Below, in pieces: positions 41,072 to 54,887 of a DNA stretch of 64,000 nt (within the stretch, counting starts at the first letter, position 1; each line of letters opens with the position of its first letter). Source of the DNA: Auanema rhodensis (taxonomy: Eukaryota > Nematoda > Chromadorea > Rhabditida > Rhabditidae). The stretch is taken from the NCBI GenBank assembly GCA_964057225.1, contig OZ059900.1, positions 5,280,501 through 5,344,500 of the forward strand, read 5' to 3'. The translations under genes and the position numbers were made by a program. Under the pieces are notes generated by a model. The model had not been told where the DNA came from. It did not search any database and saw nothing but the letters and a program-made list of their open reading frames with translations.

Positions 41072-42058
41072 TACCTAAGTATCTAAAGAAAGTGATCTTG
41101 ATTTGTAACTCGGTGCCCGTTAAAGATAGAAGAATACTGTACATTTTAATGAATTCTCCATGGTCATATTAGACTAAAAACACTATCTTATTGTGTTTGA
41201 TGCATGGTAGCCAGGACTTCCAATTTTATGTGAACAGTTAACTATACCACCTAAGTATCTAAAGAAAGTGATCTTGATTTGTAACTCGGTGCCCGTTAAA
41301 GATAGAAGAATACTGTACATTTTAATGAATTCTCCATGGTCATATTAGTCTAAAAACACTAACTTAATGGGTTTGATGCATGGTAACCAAGACTTCCAAT
41401 TTTATGTGAACAGTTAACTATACTACCTAAGTATCTAAAGAAAGTGATCTTGATTTGTAACTCGGTGCCCGTTAAAGATAGAAGAATACTGTACATTTTA
41501 ATGAATTCTCCATGGTCATATTAGTCTAAAAACACTAACTTAATGGGTTTGATGCATGGTAGCCAGGACTTCCAATTTTATGTGAACAGTTAACTATACC
41601 ACCTAAGTATCTAAAGAAAGTGATCTTGATTTGTAACTCGGTGCCCGTTAAAGATAGAAGAATACTGTACATTTTAATGAATTCTCCATGGTCATATTAG
41701 ACTAAAAACACTATCTTATTGTGTTTGATGCATGGTAGCCAGGACTTCCAATTTTATGTGAACAGTTAACTATACCACCTAAGTATCTAAAGAAAGTGAT
41801 CTTGATTTGTAACTTGGTGCCCGTTAAAGATAGAAGAATACTGTACATTTTAATAAATTCTCCATGGCCATATTAGACTAAAAACACTATCTTATTGTGT
41901 TTGATGCATGGTAGCCAGGACTTCCAATTTTATGTGAACAGTTAACTATACCACCTAAGTATCCGAAGAAAGTGATCTTGATTTGTAACTTGGTGCCCGT
42001 TAAAGATAGAAAAATACTGTACATTTTAATGAATTCTCCATGGTCATATTAGTCTAAA

Positions 42059-43007
42059 AACACTAACTTAATGGGTTTGATGCATGGTAACCAAGACTTC
42101 CAATTTTATGTGAACAGTTAACTATACCACCTAAGTATCCGAAGAAAGTGATCTTGATTTGTAACTCGGTGCCCGTTAAAGATAGAAGAATATTGTACAT
42201 TTTAATGAATTTTCCATGGCCATATTAGTCTAAAAACACTATCTTATTGTGTTTGATGCATGGTAGCCAGGACTTCCAATTTTATGTGAACAGTTAACTA
42301 TACCACCTAAGTATCTAAAGAAAGTGATCTTGATTTGTAACTTGGTGCCCGTTAAAGATAGAAGAATACTGTACATTTTAATGAATTCTCCATGGTCATA
42401 TTAGTCTAAAAACACTATCTTATTGTGTTTGATGCATGGTAGCCAGGACTTCCAATTTTATGTGAACAGTTAACTATACCACCTAAGTATCCGAAGAAAG
42501 TGATCTTGATTTGTAACTTGGTGCCCGTTAAAGATAGAAGAATACTGTACATTTTAATGAATTCTCCATGGTCATATTAGTCTAAAAACACTATCTTATT
42601 GTGTTTGATGCATGGTAGCCAGGACTTCCAATTTTATGTGAACAGTTAACTATACCACCTAAGTATCTAAAGAAAGTGATCTTGATTTGTAACTCGGTGC
42701 CCGTTAAAGATAGAAAAATACTGTACATTTTAATGAATTCTCCATGGTCATATTAGTCTAAAAACACTATCTTATTGTGTTTGATGCATGGTAGCCAGGA
42801 CTTCCAATTTTATGTGAACAGTTAACTATACCACCTAAGTATCCGAAGAAAGTGATCTTGATTTGTAACTTGGTGCCCGTTAAAGATAGAAGAATACTGT
42901 ACATTTTAATGAATTCTCCATGGTCATATTAGTCTAAAAACACTAACTTAATGGGTTTGATGCATGGTAACCAAGACTTCCAATTTTATGTGAACAGTTA
43001 ACTATAC
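42059..43007 (+). repeat. Eleven-monomer repeat, copy B
   Basis: Partner of 40,123-41,071, without the private AAACAAG change. The spacing of exactly 11 x 176 bp shows no indel between the copies. Confidence 0.75.
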
Positions 43008-43114
43008 CACCTAAGTATCTAAAGAAAGTGATCTTGATTTGTAACTCGGTGCCCGTTAAAGATAGAAGAATACTGTACATTTTAATGAATTTTCCATGGC
43101 CATATTAGTCTAAA

Positions 43115-44170
43115 AACACTATCTTATTGTGTTTGATGCATGGTAGCCAGGACTTCCAATTTTATGTGAACAGTTAACTATACCACCTAAGTATCTAAAG
43201 AAAGTGATCTTGATTTGTAACTCGGTGCCCGTTAAAGATAGAAGAATACTGTACATTTTAATGAATTCTCCATGGTCATATTAGACTAAAAACACTATCT
43301 TATTGTGTTTGATGCATGGTAGCCAGGACTTCCAATTTTATGTGAACAGTTAACTATACCACCTAAGTATCTAAAGAAAGTGATCTTGATTTGTAACTTG
43401 GTGCCCGTTAAAGATAGAAGAATACTGTACATTTTAATGAATTTTCCATGGCCATATTAGTCTAAAAACACTATCTTATTGTGTTTGATGCATGGTAGCC
43501 AGGACTTCCAATTTTATGTGAACAGTTAACTATACCACCTAAGTATCTAAAGAAAGTGATCTTGATTTGTAACTTGGTGCCCGTTAAAGATAGAAGAATA
43601 CTGTACATTTTAATGAATTCTCCATGGTCATATTAGACTAAAAACACTATCTTATTGTGTTTGATGCATGGTAGCCAGGACTTCCAATTTTATGTGAACA
43701 GTTAACTATACCACCTAAGTATCTAAAGAAAGTGATCTTGATTTGTAACTTGGTGCCCGTTAAAGATAGAAGAATACTGTACATTTTAATGAATTTTCCA
43801 TGGCCATATTAGTCTAAAAACACTATCTTATTGTGTTTGATGCATGGTAGCCAGGACTTCCAATTTTATGTGAACAGTTAACTATACCACCTAAGTATCT
43901 AAAGAAAGTGATCTTGATTTGTAACTCGGTGCCCGTTAAAGATAGAAGAATACTGTACATTTTAATGAATTCTCCATGGTCATATTAGACTAAAAACACT
44001 ATCTTATTGTGTTTGATGCATGGTAGCCAGGACTTCCAATTTTATGTGAACAGTTAACTATACCACCTAAGTATCTAAAGAAAGTGATCTTGATTTGTAA
44101 CTTGGTGCCCGTTAAAGATAGAAGAATACTGTACATTTTAATGAATTTTCCATGGCCATATTAGTCTAAA
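43115..44170 (+). repeat. Dimer higher-order repeat, three copies of 352 bp
   Basis: Six monomers alternate strictly between tail GAATTCTCCATGGTCAT followed by GACT, and tail GAATTTTCCATGGCCAT followed by GTCT. The three dimers start at 43,115, 43,467 and 43,819. They differ only at the C109T position among the sites I tracked. This is the most regular short higher-order structure in the window. From 44,171 the AATAAATTC/GGCCAT type takes over. Confidence 0.8.
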
Positions 44171-47100
44171 AACACTATCTTATTGTGTTTGATGCATGGT
44201 AGCCAGGACTTCCAATTTTATGTGAACAGTTAACTATACCACCTAAGTATCTAAAGAAAGTGATCTTGATTTGTAACTTGGTGCCCGTTAAAGATAGAAG
44301 AATACTGTACATTTTAATAAATTCTCCATGGCCATATTAGACTAAAAACACTATCTTATTGTGTTTGATGCATGGTAGCCAGGACTTCCAATTTTATGTG
44401 AACAGTTAACTATACCACCTAAGTATCCGAAGAAAGTGATCTTGATTTGTAACTTGGTGCCCGTTAAAGATAGAAGAATACTGTACATTTTAATAAATTC
44501 TCCATGGCCATATTAGACTAAAAACACTATCTTATTGTGTTTGATGCATGGTAGCCAGGACTTCCAATTTTATGTGAACAGTTAACTATACCACCTAAGT
44601 ATCCGAAGAAAGTGATCTTGATTTGTAACTTGGTGCCCGTTAAAGATAGAAGAATACTGTACATTTTAATAAATTCTCCATGGCCATATTAGACTAAAAA
44701 CACTATCTTATTGTGTTTGATGCATGGTAGCCAGGACTTCCAATTTTATGTGAAGAGTTAACTATACCACCTAAGTATCCGAAGAAAGTGATCTTGATTT
44801 GTAACTCGGTGCCCGTTAAAGATAGAAAAATACTGTACATTTTAATGAATTCTCCATGGTCATATTAGTCTAAAAACACTATCTTATTGTGTTTGATGCA
44901 TGGTAGCCAGGACTTCCAATTTTATGTGAACAGTTAACTATACCACCTAAGTATCTAAAGAAAGTGATCTTGATTTGTAACTTGGTGCCCGTTAAAGATA
45001 GAAGAATACTGTACATTTTAATGAATTTTCCATGGCCATATTAGTCTAAAAACACTATCTTATTGTGTTTGATGCATGGTAGCCAGGACTTCCAATTTTA
45101 TGTGAACAGTTAACTATACCACCTAAGTATCTAAAGAAAGTGATCTTGATTTGTAACTTGGTGCCCGTTAAAGATAGAAGAATACTGTACATTTTAATGA
45201 ATTTTCCATGGCCATATTAGTCTAAAAACACTATCTTATTGTGTTTGATGCATGGTAGCCAGGACTTCCAATTTTATGTGAAGAGTTAACTATACCACCT
45301 AAGTATCCGAAGAAAGTGATCTTGATTTGTAACTTGGTGCCCGTTAAAGATAGAAGAATACTGTACATTTTAATGAATTCTCCATGGTCATATTAGACTA
45401 AAAACACTATCTTATTGTGTTTGATGCATGGTAGCCAGGACTTCCAATTTTATGTGAACAGTTAACTATACCACCTAAGTATCTAAAGAAAGTGATCTTG
45501 ATTTGTAACTTGGTGCCCGTTAAAGATAGAAGAATACTGTACATTTTAATGAATTTTCCATGGCCATATTAGTCTAAAAACACTATCTTATTGTGTTTGA
45601 TGCATGGTAGCCAGGACTTCCAATTTTATGTGAACAGTTAACTATACCACCTAAGTATCCGAAGAAAGTGATCTTGATTTGTAACTCGGTGCCCGTTAAA
45701 GATAGAAGAATACTGTACATTTTAATAAATTCTCCATGGCCATATTAGACTAAAAACACTATCTTATTGTGTTTGATGCATGGTAGCCAGGACTTCCAAT
45801 TTTATGTGAACAGTTAACTATACCACCTAAGTATCCGAAGAAAGTGATCTTGATTTGTAACTTGGTGCCCGTTAAAGATAGAAGAATACTGTACATTTTA
45901 ATAAATTCTCCATGGCCATATTAGACTAAAAACACTATCTTATTGTGTTTGATGCATGGTAGCCAGGACTTCCAATTTTATGTGAACAGTTAACTATACC
46001 ACCTAAGTATCCGAAGAAAGTGATCTTGATTTGTAACTTGGTGCCCGTTAAAGATAGAAGAATACTGTACATTTTAATGAATTTTCCATGGCCATATTAG
46101 TCTAAAAACACTATCTTATTGTGTTTGATGCATGGTAGCCAGGACTTCCAATTTTATGTGAACAGTTAACTATACCACCTAAGTATCTAAAGAAAGTGAT
46201 CTTGATTTGTAACTTGGTGCCCGTTAAAGATAGAAGAATACTGTACATTTTAATAAATTCTCCATGGCCATATTAGACTAAAAACACTATCTTATTGTGT
46301 TTGATGCATGGTAGCCAGGACTTCCAATTTTATGTGAACAGTTAACTATACCACCTAAGTATCCGAAGAAAGTGATCTTGATTTGTAACTTGGTGCCCGT
46401 TAAAGATAGAAGAATACTGTACATTTTAATAAATTCTCCATGGCCATATTAGACTAAAAACACTATCTTATTGTGTTTGATGCATGGTAGCCAGGACTTC
46501 CAATTTTATGTGAACAGTTAACTATACCACCTAAGTATCCGAAGAAAGTGATCTTGATTTGTAACTTGGTGCCCGTTAAAGATAGAAGAATATTGTACAT
46601 TTTAATGAATTTTCCATGGCCATATTAGTCTAAAAACACTATCTTATTGTGTTTGATGCATGGTAGCCAGGACTTCCAATTTTATGTGAAGAGTTAACTA
46701 TACCACCTAAGTATCCGAAGAAAGTGATCTTGATTTGTAACTTGGTGCCCGTTAAAGATAGAAGAATACTGTACATTTTAATGAATTCTCCATGGTCATA
46801 TTAGACTAAAAACACTATCTTATTGTGTTTGATGCATGGTAGCCAGGACTTCCAATTTTATGTGAACAGTTAACTATACCACCTAAGTATCTAAAGAAAG
46901 TGATCTTGATTTGTAACTTGGTGCCCGTTAAAGATAGAAGAATACTGTACATTTTAATGAATTTTCCATGGCCATATTAGTCTAAAAACACTATCTTATT
47001 GTGTTTGATGCATGGTAGCCAGGACTTCCAATTTTATGTGAACAGTTAACTATACCACCTAAGTATCTAAAGAAAGTGATCTTGATTTGTAACTTGGTGC

Positions 47101-48199
47101 CCGTTAAAGATAGAAGAATACTGTACATTTTAATAAATTCTCCATGGCCATATTAGACTAAAAACACTATCTTATTGTGTTTGATGCATGGTAGCCAGGA
47201 CTTCCAATTTTATGTGAAGAGTTAACTATACCACCTAAGTATCCGAAGAAAGTGATCTTGATTTGTAACTCGGTGCCCGTTAAAGATAGAAGAATACTGT
47301 ACATTTTAATAAATTCTCCATGGCCATATTAGACTAAAAACACTATCTTATTGTGTTTGATGCATGGTAGCCAGGACTTCCAATTTTATGTGAACAGTTA
47401 ACTATACCACCTAAGTATCTAAAGAAAGTGATCTTGATTTGTAACTCGGTGCCCGTTAAAGATAGAAGAATACTGTACATTTTAATGAATTCTCCATGGT
47501 CATATTAGTCTAAAAACACTATCTTATTGTGTTTGATGCATGGTAGCCAGGACTTCCAATTTTATGTGAACAGTTAACTATACCACCTAAGTATCTAAAG
47601 AAAGTGATCTTGATTTGTAACTCGGTGCCCGTTAAAGATAGAAAAATACTGTACATTTTAATGAATTCTCCATGGTCATATTAGTCTAAAAACACTATCT
47701 TATTGTGTTTGATGCATGGTAGCCAGGACTTCCAATTTTATGTGAAGAGTTAACTATACCACCTAAGTATCCGAAGAAAGTGATCTTGATTTGTAACTCG
47801 GTGCCCGTTAAAGATAGAAGAATACTGTACATTTTAATGAATTCTCCATGGTCATATTAGTCTAAAAACACTAACTTAATGGGTTTGATGCATGGTAACC
47901 AAGACTTCCAATTTTATGTGAACAGTTAACTATACCACCTAAGTATCCGAAGAAAGTGATCTTGATTTGTAACTCGGTGCCCGTTAAAGATAGAAGAATA
48001 TTGTACATTTTAATGAATTTTCCATGGCCATATTAGTCTAAAAACACTATCTTATTGTGTTTGATGCATGGTAGCCAGGACTTCCAATTTTATGTGAACA
48101 GTTAACTATACCACCTAAGTATCTAAAGAAAGTGATCTTGATTTGTAACTTGGTGCCCGTTAAAGATAGAAGAATACTGTACATTTTAATAAATTCTCC

Positions 48200-50635
48200 A
48201 TGGTCATATTAGTCTAAAAACACTATCTTATTGTGTTTGATGCATGGTAGCCAGGACTTCCAATTTTATGTGAAGAGTTAACTATACCACCTAAGTATCC
48301 GAAGAAAGTGATCTTGATTTGTAACTCGGTGCCCGTTAAAGATAGAAGAATACTGTACATTTTAATGAATTCTCCATGGTCATATTAGTCTAAAAACACT
48401 AACTTAATGGGTTTGATGCATGGTAACCAAGACTTCCAATTTTATGTGAACAGTTAACTATACCACCTAAGTATCCGAAGAAAGTGATCTTGATTTGTAA
48501 CTCGGTGCCCGTTAAAGATAGAAGAATATTGTACATTTTAATGAATTTTCCATGGCCATATTAGTCTAAAAACACTATCTTATTGTGTTTGATGCATGGT
48601 AGCCAGGACTTCCAATTTTATGTGAACAGTTAACTATACCACCTAAGTATCTAAAGAAAGTGATCTTGATTTGTAACTTGGTGCCCGTTAAAGATAGAAG
48701 AATACTGTACATTTTAATGAATTCTCCATGGTCATATTAGTCTAAAAACACTAACTTAATGGGTTTGATGCATGGTAACCAAGACTTCCAATTTTATGTG
48801 AACAGTTAACTATACCACCTAAGTATCCGAAGAAAGTGATCTTGATTTGTAACTCGGTGCCCGTTAAAGATAGAAGAATACTGTACATTTTAATGAATTC
48901 TCCATGGTCATATTAGTCTAAAAACACTAACTTAATGGGTTTGATGCATGGTAGCCAGGACTTCCAATTTTATGTGAACAGTTAACTATACCACCTAAGT
49001 ATCTAAAGAAAGTGATCTTGATTTGTAACTTGGTGCCCGTTAAAGATAGAAGAATACTGTACATTTTAATAAATTCTCCATGGTCATATTAGTCTAAAAA
49101 CACTATCTTATTGTGTTTGATGCATGGTAGCCAGGACTTCCAATTTTATGTGAACAGTTAACTATACCACCTAAGTATCTAAAGAAAGTGATCTTGATTT
49201 GTAACTCGGTGCCCGTTAAAGATAGAAAAATACTGTACATTTTAATGAATTCTCCATGATCATATTAGTCTAAAAACACTATCTTATTGTGTTTGATGCA
49301 TGGTAGCCAGGACTTCCAATTTTATGTGAACAGTTAACTATACCACCTAAGTATCTAAAGAAAGTGATCTTGATTTGTAACTCGGTGCCCGTTAAAGATA
49401 GAAAAATACTGTACATTTTAATGAATTCTCCATGGTCATATTAGTCTAAAAACACTATCTTATTGTGTTTGATGCATGGTAGCCAGGACTTCCAATTTTA
49501 TGTGAACAGTTAACTATACCACCTAAGTATCTAAAGAAAGTGATCTTGATTTGTAACTCGGTGCCCGTTAAAGATAGAAAAATACTGTACATTTTAATGA
49601 ATTCTCCATGGTCATATTAGTCTAAAAACACTATCTTATTGTGTTTGATGCATGGTAGCCAGGACTTCCAATTTTATGTGAACAGTTAACTATACCACCT
49701 AAGTATCTAAAGAAAGTGATCTTGATTTGTAACTCGGTGCCCGTTAAAGATAGAAGAATACTGTACATTTTAATGAATTCTCCATGGTCATATTAGTCTA
49801 AAAACACTATCTTATTGTGTTTGATGCATGGTAGCCAGGACTTCCAATTTTATGTGAACAGTTAACTATACCACCTAAGTATCTAAAGAAAGTGATCTTG
49901 ATTTGTAACTCGGTGCCCGTTAAAGATAGAAGAATACTGTACATTTTAATGAATTTTCCATGGCCATATTAGTCTAAAAACACTAACTTAATGGGTTTGA
50001 TGCATGGTAACCAAGACTTCCAATTTTATGTGAACAGTTAACTATACCACCTAAGTATCTAAAGAAAGGGATCTTGATTTGTAACTCGGTGCCCGTTAAA
50101 GATAGAAGAATACTGTACATTTTAATAAATTCTCCATGGTCATATTAGTCTAAAAACACTAACTTAATGGGTTTGATGCATGGTAACCAAGACTTCCAAT
50201 TTTATCTGAACAGTTAACTATACCACCTAAGTATCCGAAGAAAGTGATCTTGATTTGTAACTCGGTGCCCGTTAAAGATAGAAGAATACTGTACATTTTA
50301 ATGAATTTTCCATGGCCATATTAGTCTAAAAACACTATCTTATTGTGTTTGATGCATGGTAGCCAGGACTTCCAATTTTATGTGAACAGTTAACTATACC
50401 ACCTAAGTATCTAAAGAAAGTGATCTTGATTTGTAACTCGGTGCCCGTTAAAGATAGAAGAATACTGTACATTTTAATGAATTCTCCATGGTCATATTAG
50501 TCTAAAAACACTAACTTAATGGGTTTGATGCATGGTAACCAAGACTTCCAATTTTATGTGAACAGTTAACTATACCACCTAAGTATCCGAAGAAAGTGAT
50601 CTTGATTTGTAACTCGGTGCCCGTTAAAGATAGAA
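48200..50635 (+). repeat. Right cassette copy 2
   Basis: Same order as 35,197-37,437, with CCATGATCAT at 49,254 and TATCTG at 50,203. The match to copy 3 extends left to about 48,200, where AATAAATTC here faces AATGAATTC there. It ends at 50,636, where this copy has GAAAAATAC. Confidence 0.82.
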
Positions 50636-51409
50636 AAATACTGTACATTTTAATGAATTCTCCATGGTCATATTAGTCTAAAAACACTATCTTATTGTGT
50701 TTGATGCATGGTAGCCAGGACTTCCAATTTTATGTGAACAGTTAACTATACCACCTAAGTATCCGAAGAAAGTGATCTTGATTTGTAACTTGGTGCCCGT
50801 TAAAGATAGAAGAATACTGTACATTTTAATGAATTCTCCATGGTCATATTAGTCTAAAAACACTAACTTAATGGGTTTGATGCATGGTAACCAAGACTTC
50901 CAATTTTATGTGAACAGTTAACTATACCACCTAAGTATCTAAAGAAAGTGATCTTGATTTGTAACTCGGTGCCCGTTAAAGATAGAAGAATACTGTACAT
51001 TTTAATGAATTCTCCATGGTCATATTAGTCTAAAAACACTATCTTATTGTGTTTGATGCATGGTAGCCAGGACTTCCAATTTTATGTGAAGAGTTAACTA
51101 TACCACCTAAGTATCCGAAGAAAGTGATCTTGATTTGTAACTCGGTGCCCGTTAAAGATAGAAGAATACTGTACATTTTAATGAATTCTCCATGGTCATA
51201 TTAGTCTAAAAACACTAACTTAATGGGTTTGATGCATGGTAACCAAGACTTCCAATTTTATGTGAACAGTTAACTATACCACCTAAGTATCCGAAGAAAG
51301 TGATCTTGATTTGTAACTCGGTGCCCGTTAAAGATAGAAGAATATTGTACATTTTAATGAATTTTCCATGGCCATATTAGTCTAAAAACACTATCTTATT
51401 GTGTTTGAT

Positions 51410-52250
51410 GCATGGTAGCCAGGACTTCCAATTTTATGTGAACAGTTAACTATACCACCTAAGTATCTAAAGAAAGTGATCTTGATTTGTAACTTGGTGA
51501 CCGTTAAAGATAGAAGAATACTGTACATTTTAATGAATTCTCCATGGTCATATTAGTCTAAAAACACTATCTTATTGTGTTTGATGCATGGTAGCCAGGA
51601 CTTCCAATTTTATGTGAACAGTTAACTATACCACCTAAGTATCTAAAGAAAGTGATCTTGATTTGTAACTTGGTGACCGTTAAAGATAGAAGAATACTGT
51701 ACATTTTAATGAATTTTCCATGGTCATATTAGTCTAAAAACACTATCTTATTGTGTTTGATGCATGGTAGCCAGGACTTCCAATTTTATGTGAACAGTTA
51801 ACTATACCACCTAAGTATCTAAAGAAAGTGATCTTGATTTGTAACTTGGTGACCGTTAAAGATAGAAGAATACTGTACATTTTAATGAATTCTCCATGGT
51901 CATATTAGTCTAAAAACACTAACTTAATGGGTTTGATGCATGGTAACCAAGACTTCCAATTTTATGTGCACAGTTAACTATACCACCTAAGTATCCGAAG
52001 AAAGTGATCTTGATTTGTAACTCGGTGCCCGTTAAAGATAGAAAAATACTGTACATTTTAATGAATTCTCCATGGTCATATTAGTCTAAAAACACTATCT
52101 TATTGTGTTTGATGCATGGTAGCCAGGACTTCCAATTTTATGTGAACAGTTAACTATACCACCTAAGTATCTAAAGAAAGTGATCTTGATTTGTAACTTG
52201 GTGACCGTTAAAGATAGAAGAATATTGTACATTTTAATGAATTTTCCATG
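51410..52250 (+). repeat. Local cluster of the GTGACCG monomer variant
   Basis: The C-to-A change giving TTGGTGACCGTT (offset 114) is found near 51,498, 51,674, 51,850 and 52,203, and once more near 55,371. The first three are adjacent monomers, a sign of one mutation spread by short-range duplication. Confidence 0.75.
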
Positions 52251-52619
52251 GCCATATTAGTCTAAAAACACTATCTTATTGTGTTTGATGCATGGTAGCC
52301 AGGACTTCCAATTTTATGTGAACAGTTAACTATACCACCTAAGTATCTAAAGAAAGTGATCTTGATTTGTAACTCGGTGCCCGTTAAAGATAGAAAAATA
52401 CTGTACATTTTAATGAATTCTCCATGGTCATATTAGTCTAAAAACACTATCTTATTGTGTTTGATGCATGGTAGCCAGGACTTCCAATTTTATGTGAACA
52501 GTTAACTATACCACCTAAGTATCTAAAGAAAGTGATCTTGATTTGTAACTCGGTGCCCGTTAAAGATAGAAAAATACTGTACATTTTAATGAATTCTCCA
52601 TGGTCATATTAGTCTAAAA

Positions 52620-53660
52620 ACACTATCTTATTGTGTTTGATGCATGGTAGCCAGGACTTCCAATTTTATGTGAACAGTTAACTATACCACCTAAGTATCC
52701 GAAGAAAGTGATCTTGATTTGTAACTTGGTGCCCGTTAAAGATAGAAGAATACTGTACATTTTAATGAATTCTCCATAATCATATTAGTCTAAAAACACT
52801 ATCTTATTGTGTTTGATGCATGGTAGCCAGGACTTCCAATTTTATGTGAACAGTTAACTATACCACCTAAGTATCTAAAGAAAGTGATCTTGATTTGTAA
52901 CTTGGTGCCCGTTAAAGATAGAAAAATACTGTACATTTTAATGAATTCTCCATGGTCATATTAGTCTAAAAACACTATCTTATTGTGTTTGATGCATGGT
53001 AGCCAGGACTTCCAATTTTATGTGAACAGTTAACTATACCACCTAAGTATCCGAAGAAAGTGATCTTGATTTGTAACTTGGTGCCCGTTAAAGATAGAAG
53101 AATACTGTACATTTTAATGAATTCTCCATGGTCATATTAGTCTAAAAACACTATCTTATTGTGTTTGATGCATGGTAGCCAGGACTTCCAATTTTATGTG
53201 AACAGTTAACTATACCACCTAAGTATCTAAAGAAAGTGATCTTGATTTGTAACTTGGTGCCCGTTAAAGATAGAAAAATACTGTACATTTTAATGAATTC
53301 TCCATGGTCATATTAGTCTAAAAACACTATCTTATTGTGTTTGATGCATGGTAGCCAGGACTTCCAATTTTATGTGAACAGTTAACTATACCACCTAAGT
53401 ATCCGAAGAAAGTGATCTTGATTTGTAACTTGGTGCCCGTTAAAGATAGAAAAATACTGTACATTTTAATGAATTCTCCATAATCATATTAGTCTAAAAA
53501 CACTATCTTATTGTGTTTGATGCATGGTAGCCAGGACTTCCAATTTTATGTGAACAGTTAACTATACCACCTAAGTATCTAAAGAAAGTGATCTTGATTT
53601 GTAACTTGGTGCCCGTTAAAGATAGAAAAATACTGTACATTTTAATGAATTCTCCATGGT
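52620..53660 (+). repeat. Four-monomer local repeat with CCATAATCAT
   Basis: The rare CCATAATCAT tail occurs at 52,774 and 53,478, 704 bp apart. The intervening CTAAAG and CCGAAG monomers alternate. The segment is embedded in a longer stretch (52,100-54,700) that lacks the AACTTAATGGG type entirely and looks homogenised. Confidence 0.6.
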
Positions 53661-54887
53661 CATATTAGTCTAAAAACACTATCTTATTGTGTTTGATGCA
53701 TGGTAGCCAGGACTTCCAATTTTATGTGAACAGTTAACTATACCACCTAAGTATCTAAAGAAAGTGATCTTGATTTGTAACTTGGTGCCCGTTAAAGATA
53801 GAAAAATACTGTACATTTTAATGAATTCTCCATGGTCATATTAGTCTAAAAACACTATCTTATTGTGTTTGATGCATGGTAGCCAGGACTTCCAATTTTA
53901 TGTGAACAGTTAACTATACCACCTAAGTATCCGAAGAAAGTGATCTTGATTTGTAACTTGGTGCCCGTTAAAGATAGAAGAATACTGTACATTTTAATGA
54001 ATTCTCCATGGTCATATTAGTCTAAAAACACTATCTTATTGTGTTTGATGCATGGTAGCCAGGACTTCCAATTTTATGTGAACAGTTAACTATACCACCT
54101 AAGTATCCGAAGAAAGTGATCTTGATTTGTAACTTGGTGCCCGTTAAAGATAGAAGAATACTGTACATTTTAATGAATTCTCCATGGTCATATTAGTCTA
54201 AAAACACTATCTTATTGTGTTTGATGCATGGTAGCCAGGACTTCCAATTTTATGTGAACAGTTAACTATACCACCTAAGTATCCGAAGAAAGTGATCTTG
54301 ATTTGTAACTTGGTGCCCGTTAAAGATAGAAGAATACTGTACATTTTAATGAATTCTCCATGGTCATATTAGTCTAAAAACACTATCTTATTGTGTTTGA
54401 TGCATGGTAGCCAGGACTTCCAATTTTATGTGAACAGTTAACTATACCACCTAAGTATCTAAAGAAAGTGATCTTGATTTGTAACTCGGTGCCCGTTAAA
54501 GATAGAAAAATACTGTACATTTTAATGAATTCTCCATGGTCATATTAGTCTAAAAACACTATCTTATTGTGTTTGATGCATGGTAGCCAGGACTTCCAAT
54601 TTTATGTGAACAGTTAACTATACCACCTAAGTATCCGAAGAAAGTGATCTTGATTTGTAACTTGGTGCCCGTTAAAGATAGAAGAATACTGTACATTTTA
54701 ATGAATTCTCCATGGTCATATTAGTCTAAAAACACTAACTTAATGGGTTTGATGCATGGTAACCAAGACTTCCAATTTTATGTGAACAGTTAACTATACC
54801 ACCTAAGTATCTAAAGAAAGTGATCTTGATTTGTAACTCGGTGCCCGTTAAAGATAGAAGAATACTGTACATTTTAATGAATTCTCC

